Origin: DASRLE01 sp964558455
GTDB taxonomy: Bacteria > Verrucomicrobiota > Verrucomicrobiia > Limisphaerales > Palsa-1400
DNA length: 19,620 nucleotides
Assembly (NCBI GenBank): GCA_964558455.1
Contig: CAZLEE010000071.1
Span: forward strand, 1-19,620
Reading direction: 5' to 3'
Shown piece by piece: positions 8,637-14,710 of this stretch (positions are counted from its first letter, which is position 1; every line of letters starts with the position of its first letter). Position numbers and translations under genes: made by a program. The notes under the pieces are model-generated. The model was not told where the DNA came from. It saw nothing but the letters and a program-made list of their open reading frames with translations, and did not search any database.

Positions 8637-9355
8637 ACTCTTTTCTGGAACAACTGAATCTGACCCCGCAGGAACGCCGCATCGTCGTGGCCATCGTTGT
8701 GGTCGTGTTTGTCGTGCTCAACCTGTTGCTGGTCTTTCCGCATTTCAAGGATTTGAAGGCGGTGCAGACTGAGCTGGACGATACACGCACAAACATTCTC
8801 AAATGGAACAAAGCCATCGCCTTGGATTGCGATCCCGGCTCCAACGGTTACAAGGTGATTTTGACCCAATTGGAACGTCAGCAGGGCGGCGGCATAGTCA
8901 ACCAGCAAATCCAGTTGCAGCGCACCGTATCCGATCAGGCTTTCAAAACCGGGGTTAGCGTGAGTGAAATCCGGCCGGTCAATTCCGCCAGCGCCAACAC
9001 CAACAGTTTCTATGACGAGCAGTCGGTTAAAATCAGTTTCGCTTGTCAGGAGGCCCAACTGGTTAACTTCCTCTACAACATGGGCAACGACCCTGCCATG
9101 ATCCGGGTGCAGGAACTTTCCCTCCGTCCCGCCGATGCCAACCGTTACCGTCTCATCGGCGACGCCATTTTGACCGCCAATTACGCCAAACAACCGGCCA
9201 CGAACGCTCCCAAAACCGCGCCCGCCGCCACCGCCAAAGCATCGCCGACCGCCCCGCCTCCAAGGCGGCCGGACGTCAGACCGCCGCCGATCCCCATGCC
9301 GCGAAATCCGATGAACCCAAGACCTGCGCCGGGCGCGCAATCTCTTCCCCGCTAG
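8633..9355 (+). CDS. PilO/GspM-like alignment-complex protein with Pro-rich tail
   Basis: A 240-residue bitopic protein. A short cytoplasmic start (MNSFLEQLNLTPQERR) leads into one membrane helix (about 17-35, IVVAIVVVVFVVLNLLLVF). A coiled-coil stretch follows (about 38-60, LKAVQTELDDTRTNILKW), then a periplasmic ferredoxin-like domain to about residue 185. This is the architecture of PilO and GspM, which pair with PilN or GspL. The last 55 residues or so are low complexity, rich in proline, alanine and arginine (APAATAKASPTAPPPRR), which is unusual for PilO. No separate PilP-like gene follows, so the tail could stand in as the link to the secretin; that is speculation. It starts with GTG, overlaps the preceding gene by four bases, and ends five bases before the secretin ATG. 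Confidence 0.68.
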   Translation: MNSFLEQLNLTPQERRIVVAIVVVVFVVLNLLLVFPHFKDLKAVQTELDDTRTNILKWNKAIALDCDPGSNGYKVILTQLERQQGGGIVNQQIQLQRTVSDQAFKTGVSVSEIRPVNSASANTNSFYDEQSVKISFACQEAQLVNFLYNMGNDPAMIRVQELSLRPADANRYRLIGDAILTANYAKQPATNAPKTAPAATAKASPTAPPPRRPDVRPPPIPMPRNPMNPRPAPGAQSLPR

Positions 9356-9360
9356 AACTT

Positions 9361-11640
9361 ATGAACTTTAAAACTTTCATTTCCCTGTGTGCGGCGCTGG
9401 TCATGGCGCCCTCGCTGCCGGCCCAGCCCGCCCCCCCCGCGTCAACGCCATCGACGCCGTCGGCAACCGTGCCAGCGCGTATTCCCCGCACCCGTTCCTA
9501 TCTTCCTCCCGTCGCCACGCCGGCCGCCACCAACCGGAGCATTTCCGCTCTTCCTACTCTTCCGGCCCTGCCGAAGCCTTTAACCGTGGAGCCGGCGCCA
9601 ACGGTGTTTTCCGGCGTTCCGCTGTCGGATGTCCGCACCAACGGGGAAGTGGCCAACATCACCTACGACTTCATCGCCGTGCCAATTAATCAATTGCTGG
9701 ACGTCTATGCGGACTTGATCGGACGCACTCTTTTGCGCGCCACCGCCGGCCCGGAGGCTGTTCCCGATACCACGAGCATCATGCTTAAAACCCAGGGCAA
9801 ACTCACCCGTTCCGAGGCGATTGTGGCCTTGGAAACCGTCCTGGGCATGAATGGCGTCACCATTGTTCCCATTGGCGACAAATTCGCCAAGGTCGTCACC
9901 GAGGCTCTCGCGCCCAATTCCGGCGGTCTGATCCTTACCAACGGCAGCGTCCTCCCTGTCGCCGGCAAATTCGTCACCCAAATCGTCCAGCTTAAGTATG
10001 CCGATCCCGACGAATTGACCAAGGCGCTGGAACCTTTCAGCCATGCTCCCAAAAGCATCATCGTCATTCCCAGCACCCAAACCCTGATCTTGCGCGATTA
10101 CGCTGAAAACGTCGCGCGCATGTTGGAGATGGTGAAAAGAATTGATGTGACCACTCCCAACAGCATCAAGCCAAAGGTCATTCCGATCAAATATGCGCTT
10201 GCTTCGGACATCGCTTCCGCGCTCAGCGCCTTGGGGGCGAGCGGCGGCACGTCCATCGGCAAAAGCACTTCGGGCGCGAACTTCCGCAGCGGCACCGGCA
10301 CCACGGGAACCAGCGGCACAATGGGCAGCGGCATGGGCGGAAGCAGTTTCGGGGGGAACAACAGTTCCTACCCCGGCCAGTCCACCCAGGGCATTGGCGG
10401 CAGCTCCGGCATGAGTTCCCAAGGCACCAGCGCCCGCAGCTCTTTCCAGCAGAGTCTCCAGAATATCGTGAAAAGCGCCGCCAGTTCCGGCCAGTTTCAA
10501 TTGTTCGGCCAGACCAAAATCGTCGCCGACGAACGCACCAATTCCCTCCTCGTTTTTGCCAACGACGAGGATATGCGCATGATTGAAGACATCATCGGCA
10601 AGCTGGACGTCGTCCTGGCCCAGGTCTTGATCGACGCCATCATCATGGAAATCAATTTGCAGGACACGAGCGATCTCAACGTCAGCTACGGATCGGAAGC
10701 GGGCGGGGCCAAGGGATTTGGCAGCGTCGGCGGCCTGAATAACCTAAGCTCTTCCGCCTCCGGCTTCCTGACCGGCTCTTCCACCACCAACAACACTTCC
10801 AGCGCCGTCAGTGGTTCGACCCTGGCCAATCTTCCCGGCGGTTTCAGCTATTTCGGCCACTACGGCAAGGACCTCAATGTCGTTCTCGAAGCCGTGGCCG
10901 GCGACAGCCGTATCAATGTCCTTTCCCGGCCGCGTATTCAGACCTCCCACGCCGTCCAGGCCGATCTCTTTATTGGTAATACCGTCCCGTACGTCACCGG
11001 CACCTACAACTACGGTTACGGTTCCGGCCCCAGTTCGCAATACACCCAGTTGGAGGTTGGTATTCATCTCCAAGTCCTCCCCCTCATCAACCCGGACGGC
11101 CTCGTCGTCATGGACATTCAGGCTGATGTCGAACAACTGGGGCCCGATGTGCAAATCTCCGGCGTCGGCGGCGTGCCTACCACCACCAAACGCCAGGCAG
11201 GCGCAAAAGTCGCCGTTCGCAACGGCGAAACCATCATCCTGGGCGGCTTCATCAGCGACAGCCGCAGCAAATCCATTTCCGGCATTCCCGGCCTGATGAA
11301 CATTCCCGGTCTGGGCAACCTTTTCCGCAGCACTACCGTCGATAATCTTCGCACTGAACTCATCATGCTCATGCGCCCCACCGTCCTGCCCACGCCCGAG
11401 GTCGCGGCGGTTGTCGCAACCCAGGAACGCAACAAGCTTTCTGGAGTGAAACAAGCCGAACTGGAAATCCGCACCGACGAAACCAAGCGCAACACCAAGA
11501 TCGAGCATGACATGGCTGTCCAAGCCGCCAAAGAGGCCAAAGACGCCGCCAAAGAGGCCAAGAAACACAAACCCGGCACGCCGGACGCCAGCACCAACTC
11601 CATCCCGATCAGCACCATTCCGGCTATTGAAGATCGATAA
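9361..11640 (+). CDS. gspD: GspD/PilQ-family secretin
   Basis: Outer-membrane channel subunit of a type II secretion or type IV pilus system, 759 residues. A signal peptide (about 1-21, LCAALVMAPSLPAQ) is followed by a proline/alanine/threonine-rich linker (to about 80) and N-domains that include a repeat near 200-265 ending LILRDYAENVARMLEMVKRID. A glycine/serine-rich insertion spans about 288-361, before TKIVADERTNSLLVFANDEDM. The secretin core includes INVLSRPRIQTS (from 518), the RNGETIILGGFI loop (from 620) and IPGLMNIPGLGNLFRS (642-657), the classic pore signature. The C-terminus after about 690 is charged, with repeated AAKEAK units, unlike a standard GspD S-domain. It follows the PilO-like gene by five bases with no clear ribosome-binding site. 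The stop is followed by a hairpin and a convergent gene. Confidence 0.93.
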   Translation: MNFKTFISLCAALVMAPSLPAQPAPPASTPSTPSATVPARIPRTRSYLPPVATPAATNRSISALPTLPALPKPLTVEPAPTVFSGVPLSDVRTNGEVANITYDFIAVPINQLLDVYADLIGRTLLRATAGPEAVPDTTSIMLKTQGKLTRSEAIVALETVLGMNGVTIVPIGDKFAKVVTEALAPNSGGLILTNGSVLPVAGKFVTQIVQLKYADPDELTKALEPFSHAPKSIIVIPSTQTLILRDYAENVARMLEMVKRIDVTTPNSIKPKVIPIKYALASDIASALSALGASGGTSIGKSTSGANFRSGTGTTGTSGTMGSGMGGSSFGGNNSSYPGQSTQGIGGSSGMSSQGTSARSSFQQSLQNIVKSAASSGQFQLFGQTKIVADERTNSLLVFANDEDMRMIEDIIGKLDVVLAQVLIDAIIMEINLQDTSDLNVSYGSEAGGAKGFGSVGGLNNLSSSASGFLTGSSTTNNTSSAVSGSTLANLPGGFSYFGHYGKDLNVVLEAVAGDSRINVLSRPRIQTSHAVQADLFIGNTVPYVTGTYNYGYGSGPSSQYTQLEVGIHLQVLPLINPDGLVVMDIQADVEQLGPDVQISGVGGVPTTTKRQAGAKVAVRNGETIILGGFISDSRSKSISGIPGLMNIPGLGNLFRSTTVDNLRTELIMLMRPTVLPTPEVAAVVATQERNKLSGVKQAELEIRTDETKRNTKIEHDMAVQAAKEAKDAAKEAKKHKPGTPDASTNSIPISTIPAIEDR
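11524..11561 (+). repeat. 17-bp direct repeat in the secretin tail
   Basis: GCCGCCAAAGAGGCCAA occurs at 11524-11540 and 11545-11561 (period 21), encoding duplicated AAKEAK units. A small in-frame duplication in the charged C-terminal tail of the secretin. Confidence 0.6.
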
Positions 11641-11746
11641 TCGCAAGGCGGACGCTGAACCGCAAATTATTCGCAGTCTGGTGTCCTTTCAGATAGACAC
11701 CCTCGTTGTAGATGGATGATCGTTTGGGGCATGCGCCATGCCAAGA

Positions 11747-11781
11747 GCAAGAAGGCGCTGGCCCAAGCCAACGCCTCTTGC
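11747..11781. terminator. Hairpin between convergent genes, possible terminator
   Basis: GCAAGAAGGCGCTGGC and GCCAACGCCTCTTGC form a long stem with one bulge and one mismatch around a short CCAA loop. It sits 107 bases after the secretin stop and 23 bases after the stop of the convergent PEP-CTERM gene, so it could end transcription from either side. No T-run follows on either strand, which weakens the terminator reading; mRNA 3' end protection is an alternative. Confidence 0.45.
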
Positions 11782-11803
11782 GCATTAGAAAAACCGAAAT
11801 GCT

Positions 11804-12569
11804 TTAAGCCGCCTGCAATTTTTTGCGGAACTGCTGAATGGCACCCGATCCAAAGGGAACAAGCATCAAAGCGCCCGCAATCATGGTGCCGGGTTCGGGA
11901 ACGGCGCCAACAAACACGTCATCGTTCTGGTAAATCATTCTTCCTACACCTACGATTTCCAGAGTTTCTGTCGCGGGCGTGTCAAGGGGTCACCGGACCC
12001 CAGTTTATAGACTGGGCGACAGATTGGAAACCTGCTGTGCCATTGGCGGATATTATTCCGGTGTTAATTTGTGCTACTGGCACACCATTGAGGTAGCCGG
12101 TCAGGATGAGTTGCACCCAATCGCTGGTGAGGTTGGGATCGTTGAATTCGATGCTTCCAGTCAAGGACAGCGTACCCTTTACCGGGGAGTAATCCCACGT
12201 CCAATCCGCGGGCGGGGACGGGGCAAGATAGTCGAAACTGGGTTGGGCTCCCGATGGCTGGTTTAACGACGTGTTGATGTTCATGTTGATGGTACAGAGG
12301 AAGCTGTCATTCCCCCCGGTTCCGCTACTGATCGCGGTCCCCACTTGGGTAGTCCCGTTGTAAAAGGAGTTGGTCAACACGATAGTTGCGCGAGCTTCGC
12401 CCCCGAACATCCACAGCAACCCAATAGCAACCTGGAATAAACTCGCAAGCAGCATTTTCGGCGAGCGTAGTTTTCCACTGATAGAAAATTGCTTTTGGGG
12501 GGCATGGAGAACGGGGGGCGACCGGGGAGTTAAGGAATTGTCTTCTAGCACGGTGACAGGCTTTTTCAT
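11804..12569 (-). pseudogene. PEP-CTERM surface protein, split by one extra base
   Basis: Two adjoining minus-strand frames together read as one PEP-CTERM protein. The first runs from the ATG at 12569 to a TGA at 11982-11984 (195 residues). It has a long basic N-region, a hydrophobic signal core (LLASLFQVAIGLLWMF) and a cleavage site near EARA, then a Thr/Ser/Asn/Gly-rich beta-type exported domain ending INWGPVTP. In the next frame the sequence continues LDTPATETLEIVGVG and ends with VPEPGTMIAGALMLVPFGSG and the basic tail RKKLQAA. This is the tripartite signal cut by exosortase: PEP motif (11885-11902), helix, basic end. Removing one base from the four-base run at 11986-11989 gives a single 254-residue protein. 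As read, the product would be secreted without its sorting signal. Assembly error, recent mutation and phase variation are all possible. The function of the mature domain is unknown. Confidence 0.82.
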
Positions 12570-12577
12570 AATATGGA

Positions 12578-12583
12578 CTCCTT
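12578..12583 (-). promoter_or_regulatory. Strong ribosome-binding site of the PEP-CTERM gene
   Basis: AAGGAG lies eight bases before the ATG at 12569. It favours this start over the ATG 38 codons further in, although that gives a signal peptide with an unusually long N-region. Confidence 0.7.
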
Positions 12584-12701
12584 AATTATCTGAATGCAGG
12601 TTTGGATGGATATTGACTGCTGTTCGTCTGAGGCGGGAGGCAACACGCGCAGTCACCCGAGGCGCCGCATGAACCGCCTGCGGCAAACACTCCCGCCCAC
12701 C

Positions 12702-12740
12702 GGCTTGGTGCTTTCTTTCCATGGCTTGTTACTTTCTTTC
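12702..12740. repeat. Imperfect 18-bp direct repeat
   Basis: GGCTTGGTGCTTTCTTTC at 12702-12719 and GGCTTGTTACTTTCTTTC at 12723-12740 differ at two positions and are spaced by three bases (period 21, two helical turns). They lie about 130-170 bases upstream of the PEP-CTERM start, a plausible place for a tandem activator site. Confidence 0.45.
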
Positions 12741-13027
12741 AAATGACAGCCACTGTGGTTTCGTCATCAGGCCTTTCCCAACGTCCGCATCCTAAAAAAA
12801 TAACGCGACGTGCATCTATCCTCCATTGGGACATTTTGGTGCGCTTTTGGGCCGCCCATTCTTGGCGGTCAACCCTGCAATAAACGCCCAATGCCGCACA
12901 AGTGGCAGTTCTCTTTTTAAGCTGGTTGCCAGCGGTGGGTTTTTGCCCCGGCTCTGCCGCGCCCGGAGCGTGCCAGGCTCGCTTGGAAATATTTAAAAAT
13001 ATCTGTTTAATTAGTGATGTGTCAGTT

Positions 13028-13055
13028 TTCTTTGTATTCTAACGAATACAAAGAA
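13028..13055. repeat. Perfect 12-bp inverted repeat, 4-base loop
   Basis: TTCTTTGTATTC and GAATACAAAGAA form a perfect 12-bp stem around TAAC. Upstream (leftward) of the Gfo/Idh/MocA gene by about 250 bases and far from any stop codon. As DNA it could be a dimeric regulator operator; as RNA it would be a stable hairpin. No T-run follows directly, so a terminator is less likely. Confidence 0.7.
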
Positions 13056-13066
13056 CAGGAAATCCC

Positions 13067-13089
13067 GCGGCTGGTTCAAACCCGGCCGC
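13067..13089. repeat. Second hairpin, T-arm-like
   Basis: GCGGCTGG and CCGGCCGC form an 8-bp stem with one G-T pair around TTCAAAC, only 11 bases after the previous hairpin. The loop resembles a tRNA T-loop, but no matching acceptor, D or anticodon arm is present. Confidence 0.5.
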
Positions 13090-13304
13090 AGGGGTGCTTG
13101 AGGTCGCAATTCCAGCTTCCGCCTGCGGTTCGCGCGCCTCGAGCGGCGCGGGAGCGGGCGGGACCGGCCTGATTCCCGAATAATGGCGGCGAACCGCGTT
13201 TGCCGGAAACGCGGAGGGTAAATCGCAAAACTCAAATTTAGTCTTTCCCCGGAAAACCAATGCGTTACAATGGGCGGCAAAGTAGGTAACAATTTTATTA
13301 TTTT

Positions 13305-14696
13305 ATGAATCACGAAGCAAATAGTCCTCAGCAAAGCGGGGCCACGCGCCGCGAATTTATCAAAAAATCCACTTTGGCTGCCGCTGCTGTCGCAACCACG
13401 GCCAGTCTTTTTAAGACGCCTGTCTATGGCCAGACCCAGGCTCCGGCCCCCGGCAGTGTGGTTGGCGCCAACAACCGCTTGAACGTCGCTTATATCGGTG
13501 TCGGCGGCCAGGGCATGACTCACGTCCGCACCCAAAAGGCCGGCGCTGCCGCCAACAATATCGTGCAGGTGGCAGCTTGCGATCTCTCCGACCACCGCAT
13601 GCAGGATGCCAAGGGTGAAATCGGCGACAATTGCGCCCTTTTCAAGGAATACGAGAAAATGCTGGAACGCAAGGACATCGACGCCGTCACCATCGCCACG
13701 GTCGATCACTGGCATTGCAAGGCCACTCTGGCCGCGCTCGACGCCGGCAAGCATGTTTACGTTGAAAAGCCGATGACCCGCTATCTCGACGAAGCGTTCC
13801 AGGTTTATGACAAGGTCAAGGCCACCAAAAAGATTCTCCAAGTCGGTTCGCAGGGTTGCACTGCCGCCGCCTGGCACAAGTCTGCCGAATTGATCCAGGC
13901 CGGCGCCATTGGCACCCCCGTCTGGGCTCAAGGCTATTACTGCCGCAACAACCCCAACGGCAAAGCCGAATGGGATTACGCCATCCAACCTTGGTGCGTA
14001 CCCACCGACTTGGATTGGGCCAAGTGGCAGGAACCCATCCATAACAAGACCGAATTCAGCGCCGATGCTTATTTCCGCTGGCGCAAATATTATCCTTACT
14101 GCGCCGGCCTCTTGGGCGATCTCGTCCCGCACCGCCTCCTGCCCTTGATGGTGGCCACGGGCAAGCCGGAGTTCCCCACCCGCGTCGTCTGCCTCGGCAG
14201 CAAAAATGTCCACAGCGATGCCGGCATCCTCGGCACGCCCGAGCGCGACTGCCCTGAACAGGTTGAAGTGACGGCTGAGTTCCCTAGTGGTCTCACCCTC
14301 GTCATCGTGGCCAGCTCGGTTGCCTCCCGCAGCCCTGGTTTCGTGATTTACGGCCACCACGCCTCCTTGGAAATTGGCACCAGCGGCGAACGGGTTGAGT
14401 TGAAACCCGAGAAGGATTTCGCCGACGATGTTGATCTCCAGACCTTTGACGGCCTCAAGCCCAACGAAGACATCGGCGCTCATGAAGCCAACTGGTTTGA
14501 CTGCATCCGCAGCAACAAGACGCCTAATGCCGACATCGAACTCGCCATCAAGGCCCAAACCGTCATTTCCCTCGCGGAAATGTCCTATCGCCTGAACATG
14601 ATGTGCGTCTTCGACGAGAATGCCCGCAAGATCACGTCCATGTCTGACAATAAGGAAGTCGGAGCCATCACTTACGGCACTTTGGCCAAGTCGTAG
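13305..14696 (+). CDS. Tat-exported Gfo/Idh/MocA-family oxidoreductase
   Basis: A 463-residue NAD(P)-dependent oxidoreductase-like protein. The N-terminus carries a twin-arginine signal (TRREFIKKS at 14-22, then LAAAAVATTASLF), so it is probably folded with its cofactor in the cytoplasm and exported to the periplasm. The Rossmann nucleotide-binding loop VAYIGVGGQG is at 61-70, and the family EKP motif (VYVEKPM) at 152-157, with the lysine that usually contacts cofactor and substrate. The C-terminal part is the alpha/beta substrate domain. This family acts on sugars, inositols and glycosides; Tat-exported members are numerous in Verrucomicrobia and Planctomycetes, and some (GH109) are NAD-dependent glycosidases. 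The substrate cannot be told from the sequence. The ATG at 13305 has no clear ribosome-binding site. pheT begins 14 bases after the stop. Confidence 0.92.
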   Translation: MNHEANSPQQSGATRREFIKKSTLAAAAVATTASLFKTPVYGQTQAPAPGSVVGANNRLNVAYIGVGGQGMTHVRTQKAGAAANNIVQVAACDLSDHRMQDAKGEIGDNCALFKEYEKMLERKDIDAVTIATVDHWHCKATLAALDAGKHVYVEKPMTRYLDEAFQVYDKVKATKKILQVGSQGCTAAAWHKSAELIQAGAIGTPVWAQGYYCRNNPNGKAEWDYAIQPWCVPTDLDWAKWQEPIHNKTEFSADAYFRWRKYYPYCAGLLGDLVPHRLLPLMVATGKPEFPTRVVCLGSKNVHSDAGILGTPERDCPEQVEVTAEFPSGLTLVIVASSVASRSPGFVIYGHHASLEIGTSGERVELKPEKDFADDVDLQTFDGLKPNEDIGAHEANWFDCIRSNKTPNADIELAIKAQTVISLAEMSYRLNMMCVFDENARKITSMSDNKEVGAITYGTLAKS

Positions 14697-14710
14697 GCTG
14701 GTTTTTGGGG

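Larger units (their letters stand above)
12570..13304. other. 735-base intergenic stretch with regulatory-looking structure
   Basis: No convincing gene lies between the divergent PEP-CTERM gene and the Gfo/Idh/MocA gene. Short frames exist but have arginine/proline-rich shadow-like composition. The stretch holds the two promoters by position, a direct repeat at 12702-12740, a small GCTGG-TTG-CCAGC hairpin at 12921-12933 followed by a T-run, an AT-rich patch near 12989-13017 and two consecutive hairpins at 13028-13089. A -10-like TACAAT at 13266-13271 lies 33 bases before the Gfo ATG, but without a good -35 element. The length is large compared with other gaps in the window. Confidence 0.6.

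Noticed and set aside
12570..12790. A sigma54 (-24/-12) promoter for the PEP-CTERM gene, as known for some PEP-CTERM regulons
   Set aside because: No TGGCAC-N5-TTGC element with correct spacing is visible; the nearest match near 12765 fails at key positions.
13020..13095. Possible tRNA gene, because GCTGG-TTCAAAC-CCGGC looks like a T-arm
   Set aside because: No pairing acceptor stem, D-arm or anticodon arm can be drawn at the required distances; the upstream 12-bp hairpin is incompatible with a tRNA.
13039..13260. A 73-codon minus-strand frame in the gap before the oxidoreductase gene
   Set aside because: Proline/alanine/arginine-rich translation across two hairpins, no recognisable family and no good ribosome-binding site.
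13011..14558. A 515-codon open frame on the minus strand across the Gfo/Idh/MocA gene
   Set aside because: Antisense shadow of a clearly recognised gene; no motifs, no ribosome-binding site.
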